Source: JBBQED01 sp038320345 (lineage in GTDB: Bacteria > Bacteroidota > Bacteroidia > AKYH767-A > OLB10). From it: a stretch of DNA of 64,000 nucleotides. This document shows, piece after piece, positions 18,895-28,585 of this stretch. The stretch spans positions 1 through 64,000 of the forward strand of contig JBBQED010000001.1 in the NCBI GenBank assembly GCA_038320345.1. Direction: 5' to 3'. Under the pieces are notes generated by a model. That model ran no database searches and had not been told where the DNA came from. It saw only the letters and a program-made list of their open reading frames with translations. The position numbers and the translations under genes are program-made. How positions within the stretch are numbered: the first letter of the stretch is position 1; the number at the start of each line of letters is the position of its first letter.

Positions 18895-21800
18895 CTAGAA
18901 AAACGCTCTTACTTGTGCTCCACCTGTGTGAATCATTTTCACTCCTGCGGGTTTACGTCCTTCATAGTTCAAACTAATCTGTAAGCTGTTTCCCAGATTT
19001 CTTTGTAAGGATAATCCCCATGTAACATTAGTTCCGGTTTTCAATCCTTCTAACATCTCATAAGCGATGGACGAATTATTGACTCCATCGTAATTGATCT
19101 GTACTAAGTTAATTCTAGTGGTCAGAATTCCCTGCTTCACCGAACTATACCTCCACTCAATACCTCCATCTTGAATTAGTGCTTGCTCATTGGCTCCTTC
19201 CAGAATCACATTTTTCTTGTCTTCATAACGGTAGCTGATACTTAAACGATAAACTGTTCCCGGCTGAATATTTACTTTGCCGATTCCATTAGCTCTACGG
19301 ATATCAAAATCACGTGCACTGAAGGCTTCTGATCCCAATCGCTTATGCCCAAACTCTCCCGAGGTCTGAATATTAAGCCAACTCGTTAATCCCGCTCTCA
19401 CCGTTGTCGTCCAACTTTCATTCTGGCGACTCTCTACTCCATTTGCTAAAAGTTGCTTGGCGCGTTGTTGCTGATAAGTTAACTCCATCCCAAATACTGA
19501 ACTACTCCGATTATAATATAATGAATGTCGGCTGCTTGATTGTGTAGTGAGTAAATTAGAATCCGCAATTCCTGTTGGAAAAGGATTCAATCCTTTCGTA
19601 AAATCTGTTTCAGCAATCCGGTTATCAAATCTTACAGAAGATTGAAGTGCGAAACGACTTAAAAAAGGTACCGTATCTTTTCCCGTAAATAAAGCAGCAG
19701 GAGTAAAGCCAAGCACAGCATTAAACTGATTAAAAAATACCTTTACATAATCATCGGTAGGTGTAAATACTCTAATGTAATTCGCCTGATCTTGGAAATT
19801 CGCAATTTCGAATTCATTCAATTGCGGTATGCCATCATCGTTATAATCAATCCAGGTGTATACGCCCGTTCCAGGAGCAACTTCCACATAAGAGAAAATC
19901 TTTTTCGGCTCTCTCCCTGTTCCCCCTTCAAAATAAGTATTGAATTGCAAAGCACCCGTCCATTCCGTAAGCGTATACTCAACCCTTCCAGATACACTTT
20001 CCTCATCTTTGATTGCGGTGAGCTGGGGCTTATCAATCATAAGATTTCTATAATTAAGCTGCACTCCAACTTTCTGCTTTTTCCGACTTATCGATGACGA
20101 CATCGACATCATATCGGCAGTACTTATTTTTTTATAAGAATCTCCCGATACACTTTCATCAATTCTGCGGGAGGCTGAAATCTTAAACGGAATTTTTACT
20201 GTGTCCGGTCGTTGAACAAAGACTTCCCCCGTATAAAATCCAACAGCACCTACAGCTAAGGAATCAGTACCTGGAATTTTAATGGCATTTCTCTCTTGTT
20301 CAAAACGAATTCCAGGAATCCAAGATCCTATTCCTTGTGAAACTTCCTCACGGTGACGGATATACGTACTTTTTATAGTTGTACCAGAAGTGTTCAATAT
20401 ACTTCCATTACCTTTAACATTAAACTTTCCGGATTTCCATGCCGCTCCAGCCTGATGAATGATCCCCGTATATTGCGCCCCTCTTAAAAAAGTACGTAAA
20501 TTGTACTGTACTTCACCAGTATTTTTCTTTGACAGGCCAATCACTACATTACTTAAAAATTCATCTGCCGGTGCAGTAAGTGAATAAGCATTCCAGTCGC
20601 GGATGAATTCAACAGGACGATAATTTTCCACAGGTACGAAATTTTTATTGGTAATTTCCGCTTGAGCAGCAGTACTAAACAACCAACCTTCTGGCTTCGA
20701 CTTATTCAATGCACGTACATCATCAAAACTTATTCTTCCTGCAGCACCATTATCATTACGCTTATCTTTCTTCGAAAAACGATTCAGATCATTTTTGCTC
20801 GTAGCAATTTCCGTATTGAGGTGCGTTGTTTTCGAAAAATCATATCCTGCTCCTGCAGTAATCATACGTCGCTGTTTAGGACTTACCAACAAGACCTTAG
20901 GTTCATAGCTGCCTTGTGGAATACCATTAACCGGAACTACCCATTGATAAACTCTTCCGTTAGTAATTCCATCAACCGCAACATAATTTCCATTGTTGAT
21001 TCCAACATTCGTAAAGCCTACACGATAATGCGCACTATCAGCATTTGTAGAATATACATACACTGTGGCATACAACTGACCAGCAACTACGGTGTCTCCT
21101 TTTGCATACAAAATCTCATTCGCGTTAAATGCAACACTATCTACATTGGGAGCAAATGCCTGCGTCAAATCATCACCAGCATCCGCTAAAATCTGCTTAT
21201 CTTCAGCACTAAGGTCTTGTTGAACCGGTTGGTTTTTACTGTCCTGCTCACTAAAATAATTAACAGAAGCACGAAATTTTTTCTGCTGCCATCCCACTCC
21301 TGAGGTCAACATCGTACGTGCATAATTTTTATCGGAATATTGAAACTCGGCAATAATCCTCGAATCTTTGCTAATAATTCTCTTAGTGGTAAACGTCAAT
21401 TCTGCAGTATTGTAATCAATGATATAATCGCGATCCTGCCCACGATCCAGCAGTACTCCATCCAGAAAAATCTTCTCTGAACCCGAAAGAACAACAATGA
21501 AACTTTCGTTTTCGGCACCCCGTAACCGATAGGGACCTTGATTGGATTCGATTCCAGCAATTTGATTACGTGCAAACTTCCCCTTAGAAACGGCGGCTCC
21601 TAATTGCACTGAAATATTTCCTAAGATCTTTCCATTTTCTTCAACAGGTGCATTGTAATTATACAAACCTCCTTGTCCCTTCTTAAAGTATTTCATAAAA
21701 TATCCATCTGGATTTCTTACTTCAAAATCTCCCGCAATTAACTTATTATTGGGATTACTCAACTGAATAAATACCTTATCAAACTCTTGTAACTGTTGCG

Positions 21801-22377
21801 TATTCCCATCTGCCTGCACCGGAATATTATCATCCGTGATAGCAGCAATCACATCAATATTTCCACTCACTCTGCCTGCCAATTGTAAATTTAAACTGGA
21901 GTTCACCACTGCATCTTGATTATTTCCAATGGTAATCCCTCTCGAAATACTTCCTGATTTACTCAATCCATCCATCCCAAAAACAGGATTGTCGGAAGTC
22001 CTTGCCGTTTCACTTAAAAAAGGATCCGACTGATTCGTAACTTTCTTCTCCATCAAACTTCTATCGCGTAGTTGTTGTGTCTTCGTGAATAAAATCGGGA
22101 ACACACGATATCGAACCATCACACTATCTGTACGAATCCGATCCGTCATATTCCAAATCAGTAATCCGTTTATTCCATCTACACGATACTCCCCTGGGTC
22201 AACAACTGCAGCGTCTTTATACATCAATATAGATCCCGGGACAATGCTTAAGGTATCAAGGAGAATAGTATCCCTTTGCATACTGATCAGCTTCGTACGC
22301 AGATTACCACTCACCTGTCCCTTGGAAGGCAAGTAAAAAATGCAACATAGCAAATGAATCAAAATCAGTCTTTTCAC
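18895..22377 (-). CDS. Large predicted outer-membrane protein (SprA-reminiscent)
   Basis: 1160 residues with a signal peptide (MKRLILIHLLCCIFYLPSKGQ). Conserved-looking stretches are SGSISRGITIGNNQDAVVNS, LNLQLAGRVS, IPVQADGNTQQLQEFDKVFI and GDFEVRNPDGYFMKYFKKGQ. Alternating aromatic/hydrophobic strands dominate the second half, and the chain ends in Phe (RAFF), as is usual for outer-membrane beta-barrels. The first cluster of motifs recalls the SprA/Sov family of T9SS translocon proteins, which are about twice this length; from memory only. The middle includes a stretch typical of surface proteins (YTWIDYNDDGIPQLNEFEI), which reads like a Ca-binding loop. Function is unproven; a T9SS or gliding-related role is an inference. 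It is divergent from exonuclease III. Confidence 0.75.
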   Translation of the reverse strand: MKRLILIHLLCCIFYLPSKGQVSGNLRTKLISMQRDTILLDTLSIVPGSILMYKDAAVVDPGEYRVDGINGLLIWNMTDRIRTDSVMVRYRVFPILFTKTQQLRDRSLMEKKVTNQSDPFLSETARTSDNPVFGMDGLSKSGSISRGITIGNNQDAVVNSSLNLQLAGRVSGNIDVIAAITDDNIPVQADGNTQQLQEFDKVFIQLSNPNNKLIAGDFEVRNPDGYFMKYFKKGQGGLYNYNAPVEENGKILGNISVQLGAAVSKGKFARNQIAGIESNQGPYRLRGAENESFIVVLSGSEKIFLDGVLLDRGQDRDYIIDYNTAELTFTTKRIISKDSRIIAEFQYSDKNYARTMLTSGVGWQQKKFRASVNYFSEQDSKNQPVQQDLSAEDKQILADAGDDLTQAFAPNVDSVAFNANEILYAKGDTVVAGQLYATVYVYSTNADSAHYRVGFTNVGINNGNYVAVDGITNGRVYQWVVPVNGIPQGSYEPKVLLVSPKQRRMITAGAGYDFSKTTHLNTEIATSKNDLNRFSKKDKRNDNGAAGRISFDDVRALNKSKPEGWLFSTAAQAEITNKNFVPVENYRPVEFIRDWNAYSLTAPADEFLSNVVIGLSKKNTGEVQYNLRTFLRGAQYTGIIHQAGAAWKSGKFNVKGNGSILNTSGTTIKSTYIRHREEVSQGIGSWIPGIRFEQERNAIKIPGTDSLAVGAVGFYTGEVFVQRPDTVKIPFKISASRRIDESVSGDSYKKISTADMMSMSSSISRKKQKVGVQLNYRNLMIDKPQLTAIKDEESVSGRVEYTLTEWTGALQFNTYFEGGTGREPKKIFSYVEVAPGTGVYTWIDYNDDGIPQLNEFEIANFQDQANYIRVFTPTDDYVKVFFNQFNAVLGFTPAALFTGKDTVPFLSRFALQSSVRFDNRIAETDFTKGLNPFPTGIADSNLLTTQSSSRHSLYYNRSSSVFGMELTYQQQRAKQLLANGVESRQNESWTTTVRAGLTSWLNIQTSGEFGHKRLGSEAFSARDFDIRRANGIGKVNIQPGTVYRLSISYRYEDKKNVILEGANEQALIQDGGIEWRYSSVKQGILTTRINLVQINYDGVNNSSIAYEMLEGLKTGTNVTWGLSLQRNLGNSLQISLNYEGRKPAGVKMIHTGGAQVRAFF

Positions 22378-22539
22378 TCAGATGGAATCATAAACGGTAA
22401 AATTACCAACAGAAGGTAACATATCAGAACGTGAAAACAGGTTTTTCAGATATGTTTCAACAATAATCTTTAAGGTTAAAAATCATTGGGTAATTGTGAT
22501 CCATTCCGTTTTCATAAAAGGTGGAATTCACTTCATTTG

Positions 22540-22547
22540 TATCTTCG
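22540..22547 (+). promoter_or_regulatory. Likely -7 box of the exonuclease III gene
   Basis: TATCTTCG matches TAnnTTTG in all but one position and sits 24 bases before the GTG at 22572. It lies downstream of the alternative GTG at 22521, so it also argues against that start. Confidence 0.45.
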
Positions 22548-22571
22548 CCTATACTCAAAAAATCTGCTTTC

Positions 22572-23336
22572 GTGAAAATTATCACTTATAATGTAAACGG
22601 GATCCGCTCTGCGCTCAATAAAGGTTGGGCCGAATGGTTGAAATCTGTAAATCCTGATGTTGTGCTTTTACAGGAAATAAAAGCCGAAGGACATCAAGTT
22701 GGACAAGATTTTATTAATGATTCCGGCTATCAGCATTATTGGCATTCCGCAGAAAAAAAAGGGTATAGTGGAGTTGCGATTTTTAGTAAACAAAAACCCG
22801 ATAATGTAGTGTATGGTTCTGGAAATGCGGATATCGACAAAGAAGGCAGAATCTTACGCATCGATATCGGCGATCTATCCATCATGAGTGTGTATATCCC
22901 TTCCGGTTCTAGTGGCGATGATCGTCAGGCCTATAAAATGAAATGGCTCGAGTGGTTTAATGATTACATTACCACCCTTCGTAAAAAACGTCCTCATCTA
23001 ATTATCGGTGGCGATATTAATATTTGTCACCGCCCAATTGATATTCACAATCCTATTAGCAATGCAAAATCATCGGGATTTCTTCCCGAAGAAAGAGCAT
23101 GGTTGGATCAGTTTCTGAACAATGGTTTTATCGACTCCTTCCGACATTTTAATGCCGATCCTCACCACTATACCTGGTGGACTTTCCGCGCAAATGCCCG
23201 TGGTAAAAATCTAGGCTGGCGTATTGATTATTTATTGGTGACCGATACACTTCAGCAAAAATTAAAAAGAGCTGTCATCCTTCCTGATGCAAAACACTCT
23301 GATCATTGTCCCGTGTTATTGGAAATAGACGCTTGA
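22572..23336 (+). CDS. xth: Exodeoxyribonuclease III
   Basis: 254 residues from the GTG at 22572, the usual length for this family. The product starts KIITYNVNGIRSA, the canonical N-terminus. An in-frame GTG at 22521 would add 17 residues with no family counterpart and would overlap the promoter box. Catalytic elements of the AP-endonuclease/exonuclease family are all present: Asn7, Glu35 (LLQEIKA), GYSGVAIFSK, GGDINICHRPIDIHNP, GWRIDYLL and the terminal SDHCPV (Asp-His). Known role: cuts at abasic sites in base-excision repair and degrades DNA 3' to 5'. It stands alone, with a GC-rich intergenic element directly downstream. Confidence 0.95.
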   Translation: MKIITYNVNGIRSALNKGWAEWLKSVNPDVVLLQEIKAEGHQVGQDFINDSGYQHYWHSAEKKGYSGVAIFSKQKPDNVVYGSGNADIDKEGRILRIDIGDLSIMSVYIPSGSSGDDRQAYKMKWLEWFNDYITTLRKKRPHLIIGGDINICHRPIDIHNPISNAKSSGFLPEERAWLDQFLNNGFIDSFRHFNADPHHYTWWTFRANARGKNLGWRIDYLLVTDTLQQKLKRAVILPDAKHSDHCPVLLEIDA

Positions 23337-23416
23337 GCGTTTAATAAATAAGTGAGCATATACTGATGTTTTTGTATGCGCTGTTCTATTTTTTTATGTG
23401 CATGAACTAATTTTTT

Positions 23417-23540
23417 TAGGAGGGCGGCCGCCCCTAACGCGCATCGCGTCAGTGGCGCCAGGCTATCCGCTCCAATCTTTTTGCAATGCCGGCTGATGCA
23501 GCCCGCTTGCAAAAAGGATTTCCACTGCTATCCTTGCCGC
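23417..23540. repeat. GC-rich structured intergenic element
   Basis: This stretch is much richer in G+C than its surroundings. It contains a perfect 12-base palindrome GGGCGGCCGCCC (23422-23433), then GCGCATCGCGTC. A nested hairpin follows: outer arms CTTTTTGCAA (23477-23486) and TTGCAAAAAG (23507-23516), inner arms GGCTG and CAGCC around ATG. Two GCTATCC words flank the hairpin. The base composition and hairpins are as expected for a dispersed intergenic repeat of Bacteroidota genomes (REP-like). That is an inference, since only one copy is visible here. Confidence 0.5.
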
Positions 23541-23652
23541 AAAAAAACCGATGAGCTAAATAAATTAATATCTTAGTGCTGAAATGGAAAATAATGATTG
23601 CGTTTTATTAGTAGTCGCAGATTAACAAACAAAAAAAAACTACACTTAAACA

Positions 23653-24375
23653 CTAACCATTATTACTTGTAGTAATAAACTTCACCAATGATCTTTTTGC
23701 TAATGGAAGTAAGGTTTCTTCAATGGGTAATACAAGATCCGTTTCGATAACGTAAGTTGCTGGATTGGGCAGTGATTTATTATAAATCAGCAAGTCATAC
23801 TTAATATTTTCGTAAGTGTTTTTTAAAGTTTTTTCATAACAGGAAATAAACTGCATGGAAATAGCTCTATAGCGCTCATTCGGTTGATCGAAAATTGTAA
23901 TCTGATATTCATAAACCATCGTATCCGCTTTTGATCCGCTTCTTAGAAAGAGATAGCCAGCATCATAATGAATCGGCATTATACCTACTGGAAAAATATT
24001 GATTTTCGATTCAATAAAATCATAGATTTTTTTTCCTTCTGCTAAATAAAATTGAAATTTGGGAATACTGAATTCTATAATTGTTTCAATTTCCTGCATC
24101 AGCTTATCATCTTCGCATAACTTTTCGTACACCAGTTTGAAATTGCTAAAATCTGCCTGACTTAGTTTTTCTGGAAAGCTATCGAACAGATTTTTCTTCT
24201 GATCCCTCAACGATACCAGATTTCGGTAATGTTGAACCAACTCCCCCAAGGCGGGATAAAGTCGGGTTTCATCAAATTTCTCACTAACATGCTGTAAGTA
24301 GGCTAACAGGAGATATTTCTTGTATTCGAAATCAATCCTATTCTCTGTAATCCAGTTTTCGCTGAGCTTTTCCAT
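23653..24375 (-). CDS. Conserved hypothetical protein, cytosolic
   Basis: 240 residues, ATG at 24375, no signal peptide and no membrane segment. The sequence is mixed alpha/beta, rich in Tyr, Glu, Lys and Phe, with helical N-terminal half (YKKYLLLAYLQHVSEKF, FDSFPEKLSQADF) and a more beta C-terminal half (DTMVYEYQITIFDQPNERYR). I do not recognise a named domain. It stands alone between the GC-rich element and the OmpA operon, which is transcribed the other way. Confidence 0.7.
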   Translation of the reverse strand: MEKLSENWITENRIDFEYKKYLLLAYLQHVSEKFDETRLYPALGELVQHYRNLVSLRDQKKNLFDSFPEKLSQADFSNFKLVYEKLCEDDKLMQEIETIIEFSIPKFQFYLAEGKKIYDFIESKINIFPVGIMPIHYDAGYLFLRSGSKADTMVYEYQITIFDQPNERYRAISMQFISCYEKTLKNTYENIKYDLLIYNKSLPNPATYVIETDLVLPIEETLLPLAKRSLVKFITTSNNG

Positions 24376-24601
24376 AGATGCTGATGGTTTAATCTGGTGT
24401 CTTGAGTGATTCTGCGCTTAGATCTGAAATTATTTTCTCTAGATTCTTTGAATTTCTCCCCGCAAATCAAGGAATTCTGCAATTTCTGTATACTCTCTTC
24501 TTAAACGATTGTTTTAACATAATCGTGTTGAATATTACATGAAAGTGTATTAAAAGCCCTCAAAGGTCGTACCTAATTTAGACCTCACAATCTGATAATA
24601 A

Positions 24602-25603
24602 ATGACAAATCGCTCCCTCATCTTACTTTTACTCCTCCTTTTAAGTGTTTCTTCCTGTGTATCTCCAAAGCTTTACGATGAAATGAAGTCGAAAAAAGCT
24701 GCATGTGACAAAGAAAATGAAGAACTCAAAGCAAATCAACTAGCTCTTACAACTCGCAATGATGAATTAAATTCACAAGTAGAGGAACTTAAATCTCAAA
24801 TTAAATCCCTCATTGCCGATACCAGCAGTATGGGTCCCGATTTGAGAAATTTGAGGGAGTCTTATGAAAAACTAAATACGAGCTACCAGACTTTATTGAA
24901 AGATGGTCCAAATGCAGCGTCTAATACTGAAGCCACGCGTCAACTGATTCGTGATCTCCAGAAAACGCAGGAACAACTGCAGAAAAAAGAAGATGCCCTG
25001 AAACTCCGTGAAAAAATGTTACAGGAGAAAGTGGATCGTTTGAATTCTATGAGTGGTGAATTAAAAACGAAGGATGCACGGCTAGCTGAACTAGAGCAAA
25101 TGCTCAATCGTAAGGATTCAATTGTAAAGGCTCTGCGCACCAGTGTTTCTAATGCCTTGGTTGGATTTAAAGATAAAGGCTTAACAGTGGAAATGAAAAA
25201 TGGGAAAGTGTATGTGATGCTCGAAGAGCGCTTGCTCTTTGCGACTGGAAGTACAGTGGTAGATCCAAAAGGTGCAGAAGCTTTGCAGGAATTAGGAAAA
25301 GTACTCGAAAAAAATCCTGACATTAACGTGTTGATTGAAGGTCACACGGATAATGTTCCAATGAAAGGTGCAGGAGAAATAAAAGATAACTGGGATCTGA
25401 GTGTTATGCGTGCTACTTCGGTGGTAAAAATCATCCTGAACAATAGTAAAATTAAACCATCCCGATTAACCGCTGCAGGCAGAGGAGAATTTGTTCCAAA
25501 TGATAATACCAATACTATTGATGGCAGAAAGAAAAATCGTAGAATTGAAGTAATTTTGAGTCCTAAGCTGGATGAAATCCTGAAAGTTCTAGAAACTAAT
25601 TAA
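24602..25603 (+). CDS. OmpA-family lipoprotein with coiled coil
   Basis: 333 residues. A lipobox ends the signal sequence (LLLSVSSC, lipidated Cys at residue 19). A long coiled coil fills residues about 25-175 (for example QLQKKEDALKLREKMLQEKV). The C-terminal OmpA/MotB peptidoglycan-binding domain occupies about 195-320, with LFATGSTVVDPKG, the binding-site motif IEGHTDNVP, WDLSVMRAT, LTAAGRGEFVP and GRKKNRRIEV. Known role: anchors the outer membrane to peptidoglycan. It leads a three-gene plus-strand cluster with the two exported proteins downstream (49-base gap, then 3 bases). Confidence 0.9.
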   Translation: MTNRSLILLLLLLLSVSSCVSPKLYDEMKSKKAACDKENEELKANQLALTTRNDELNSQVEELKSQIKSLIADTSSMGPDLRNLRESYEKLNTSYQTLLKDGPNAASNTEATRQLIRDLQKTQEQLQKKEDALKLREKMLQEKVDRLNSMSGELKTKDARLAELEQMLNRKDSIVKALRTSVSNALVGFKDKGLTVEMKNGKVYVMLEERLLFATGSTVVDPKGAEALQELGKVLEKNPDINVLIEGHTDNVPMKGAGEIKDNWDLSVMRATSVVKIILNNSKIKPSRLTAAGRGEFVPNDNTNTIDGRKKNRRIEVILSPKLDEILKVLETN

Positions 25604-25652
25604 GGTGTACTCCTGATTTTATTTTTATTGAAATAATTACTTCCCATACACA

Positions 25653-26741
25653 ATGCGCATAGCTGCTTTAATTTTTATGTTGCTGTTCCCTTGCGCATTG
25701 TCTGCTCAAAATGCCAGTGTACGTTATACTACCGCATACAAAGATTATCGTAATTATCTGTACACTTTTCAAGAAGGAATTCCAATTCAATTGGAATCGC
25801 AACCTGTGAGATCATTTAAATCAGGAGGAGAAATTACCGCTTATGTGAATTCCGCAAATAACTTGATCGTTTGGTACAATGGTGAAAAAACTGATCTGGA
25901 AGATGCGTCAACAACAAATTATACAGTCAATAATAGTCTGTTAATATATTTGCGTGATAAAACACTTGCCGTTTTTGATCAAGGTAAATTATATCGTTTG
26001 TCCTACTTCACGAGAGAATACAAAGCTAACGAGGGAATGATTGCCTTCCGTGATGAAAATATCGACATCTTGAAAGTATATTATAAAGGTAAAGTTGTTG
26101 AAATTGAAAATACACTGATAGGATCATTGGGGATTTATAAAGTTGGGAAAAACACCATTGCTTATATCAACAGTTCCAATTATTTTAAAGTGTATCATGA
26201 TGGCGAAAGCTATGAACTAGATAATATTCCTCCACTAGATTTTGAATGCGGAAAGGACATCGTTGCTTATATTGATGGAACCTATCAGTCCTTAAAAACG
26301 TATTACAATAATAAAGTACTAACGCTAGAGAATATCAAGCCACAGTCGTTTCAAAGTGGAGATGGAATTGTGGCGTATGTGAGCGATGAAGGTTACTTTA
26401 AAATTTTCACTGCAGGTAAACTTGTAAAGGCGGAATCATATCCTCCTGATTTTTACATTGTACGTGATAGCTGTGTTTTATTTTATGTGGATAATAAATT
26501 TCAAGTACTCCTGAATGGAACCCGAGTAGTCCTCGATAATTTCAAACCAAATTCTTACAAGATCAGTCAGAATAATATTGCTTGGGCTGATCTTTCAGGA
26601 CGGTTGCATCTCTATAGCAATGGAAAAATTTATGAGGTCACCTCTGAATTATTTACGGGATATGAACTAAATGGTGATATTCTCCGGTATGATCTTCCCG
26701 GAGGGATCTCAAAAATATTTTACAAAGGCAAGACCAATTAA
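25653..26741 (+). CDS. Exported repeat protein, probably a beta-propeller
   Basis: 362 residues with a signal peptide (MRIAALIFMLLFPCALSAQ). The mature part is made of about eight degenerate repeats of 40-45 residues. Each has the pattern Gly-x-x-Ile/Val-Ala-Tyr, then Lys-Val-Tyr-x-x-Gly-Lys, then Glu-Leu-x-Asn, as in NTIAYINSSNYFKVYHDG and GIVAYVSDEGYFKIFTAGK. Such WD/YWTD-like spacing suggests a beta-propeller, by inference. It sits between the OmpA lipoprotein and the RemB-like barrel, 3 bases from the latter, so a periplasmic or outer-membrane complex of the three is plausible. I do not know a named family. Confidence 0.75.
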   Translation: MRIAALIFMLLFPCALSAQNASVRYTTAYKDYRNYLYTFQEGIPIQLESQPVRSFKSGGEITAYVNSANNLIVWYNGEKTDLEDASTTNYTVNNSLLIYLRDKTLAVFDQGKLYRLSYFTREYKANEGMIAFRDENIDILKVYYKGKVVEIENTLIGSLGIYKVGKNTIAYINSSNYFKVYHDGESYELDNIPPLDFECGKDIVAYIDGTYQSLKTYYNNKVLTLENIKPQSFQSGDGIVAYVSDEGYFKIFTAGKLVKAESYPPDFYIVRDSCVLFYVDNKFQVLLNGTRVVLDNFKPNSYKISQNNIAWADLSGRLHLYSNGKIYEVTSELFTGYELNGDILRYDLPGGISKIFYKGKTN

Positions 26742-26744
26742 ACT

Positions 26745-28367
26745 ATGAACCACTCTCCTTTCACTATCTGTCAGAAATTTCGGTACTGCGTTGCTGTTAT
26801 ATTCCTGATATCGACACACGCCGCGACTGCTCAAAATGCCTTTATTCCATTGAGCAATGAAATGGAACAACAATATCAGCCGTTTCTAAACAGAGTGGGT
26901 AACGAAACCCATACCTCGTTGAAGCCCTTCCTCTTAAAAGATCTTCAGGCCGATACTCCCTTCGATTCTTTGAATACTCCGGAAATTAGAGACACTAAAT
27001 TCAGTCGTACCCTCGTAGGACGCAAACTTTTTCGTGAACATTTATTGTTCGTAGAAAAAGATGATTATAAATTGTATCTGGATCCAGTACTTGAATTTGC
27101 TGCAGGAAAAGATCAAGATGCCGATAAAAATTATTACTATAATACACGTGGTGTATGGATCAGTGGTTCTATTGGAAAACGATTCTCCTTCAATGCTACA
27201 TTTTATGAAAATCAAGCTAAATTTCCCTCTTACTTAGATGCTTTTGTAAAATCAACAAGAATAGTTCCCGGACAAGGGAAAGTAAAAGCAAAAGGAGATA
27301 AATATGATTACGCTTCTGCAACAGGAACGATCAATTATCAGTTGAACAAACATTTTACTTTTCAGTTCGGCAATGATAAAAATTTTATTGGCGACGGTTA
27401 TCGCTCCTTACTGATATCTGATAATGCTTTCAATTATCCTTTCCTAAAAATAGTTACAGATGTATGGAAAATTCGGTACACCAATATTTTTGCGGTCATG
27501 CAAGATCTTTCCAACGACGATCAGCGCGATGAAGAACCCTTCCTGAAAAAATATACTTCTATGCATTACCTCGATTTTAATATCGGTAAACATGCAAGTA
27601 TAGGAATCTTTGAAGCAGTTGTTTGGAATGGCGACTCCACTGGGAACCGTGGTTTCGATATCAATTATATGAACCCCTTTATTTTCTTCCGTCCTGTTGA
27701 ATTCTCTATCGGTTCACCCGATAATGTACTGCTTGGCATTAACGGAAAAATAAAACTCAACAGTAAAAATTTATTGTACGGTCAAATCATGCTCGATGAA
27801 TTTTTACTAAATGAAGTAAAAGCCGGAAATGGATGGTGGGGAAATAAACAAGGACTACAAGGTGGATTCAAATCATTTAATGTGTTCGGCATTAAAAATC
27901 TATATGTGCAGGGTGAAATGAATTATGTAAGACCTTTTACCTATCAACATCGTGAAACAATTGGTAATTACGGTCATTATCGTCAGGCCTTGGCGCATCC
28001 ACTAGGCGCTAATTTTATTGAAGGTCTTGCTATCGTACGTTACAAATGGAAACAACTCGAATTGCAGGTCAAATTCAATTATATGGAAGTAGGCTATGAT
28101 ACTGCAGGTCTAAATATGGGACAAAATATTTTCTTGTCCTATAACGATCATTACCAAGAATACAATAATAAAGTTGGACAAGGTGATAAACACAAAATCA
28201 TGTGGACCGAATTTAGGGTAAACTATCTCTTAAATCCGGTCAGCCGACTCTCCCTTTTCGCTGAAGCCTCCATACGTAAAGATTCCTACGTAAGTGGCAG
28301 TACCAGTACGATGATTGTTCAGGGAGGTATCAGAACATGGCTCTTTAACAGGTATTATGACTTTTAA
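26745..28367 (+). CDS. RemB-like / Wzi-type outer-membrane barrel protein
   Basis: 540 residues with a signal peptide (ending THAATAQ). The chain is aromatic-rich with alternating strands and ends in Phe (NRYYDF). Diagnostic-looking stretches are FQFGNDKNFIGDGYRSLLIS, YMNPFIFFRPVEFSIGSP and VLLGINGKIKLN. These recall the gliding-motility protein RemB and capsule-assembly (Wzi-like) barrels of Bacteroidota, from memory and not checked. It follows the propeller-like protein by 3 bases, so the two are almost certainly co-transcribed. Likely in the outer membrane with a surface polysaccharide or motility role. Gene symbol withheld. Confidence 0.7.
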   Translation: MNHSPFTICQKFRYCVAVIFLISTHAATAQNAFIPLSNEMEQQYQPFLNRVGNETHTSLKPFLLKDLQADTPFDSLNTPEIRDTKFSRTLVGRKLFREHLLFVEKDDYKLYLDPVLEFAAGKDQDADKNYYYNTRGVWISGSIGKRFSFNATFYENQAKFPSYLDAFVKSTRIVPGQGKVKAKGDKYDYASATGTINYQLNKHFTFQFGNDKNFIGDGYRSLLISDNAFNYPFLKIVTDVWKIRYTNIFAVMQDLSNDDQRDEEPFLKKYTSMHYLDFNIGKHASIGIFEAVVWNGDSTGNRGFDINYMNPFIFFRPVEFSIGSPDNVLLGINGKIKLNSKNLLYGQIMLDEFLLNEVKAGNGWWGNKQGLQGGFKSFNVFGIKNLYVQGEMNYVRPFTYQHRETIGNYGHYRQALAHPLGANFIEGLAIVRYKWKQLELQVKFNYMEVGYDTAGLNMGQNIFLSYNDHYQEYNNKVGQGDKHKIMWTEFRVNYLLNPVSRLSLFAEASIRKDSYVSGSTSTMIVQGGIRTWLFNRYYDF

Positions 28368-28562
28368 TACTTGGATTTCTGCCCCTAATTCTTGACTTAT
28401 TACTCCGTTCGCTTTAGATTTGCAAACTAATTAAGAATTCCTGTATATAGTTTTCACTCAAAACGCGTTGCCATACCTATCATTCACGATACAGAAAATG
28501 ACGTTTCCCCTCAGTAAAATGGGATTTCACGTAATTTCGTTCGCAACAATATAGTGTTAGTA

Positions 28563-28570
28563 TACTTTTG
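28563..28570 (+). promoter_or_regulatory. Promoter -7 box of the phospho-sugar transferase gene
   Basis: TACTTTTG is an exact match to TAnnTTTG, 15 bases before the ATG at 28586. This implies a very short leader. No clean TTTG -33 element is seen at the usual distance. Confidence 0.5.
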
Positions 28571-28585
28571 ATGTAATTCGGTTTT

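Noticed and set aside
22521..22571. Upstream GTG as start of exonuclease III
   Set aside because: It precedes the likely -7 box at 22540 and adds residues absent from the family; the GTG at 22572 gives the canonical N-terminus.
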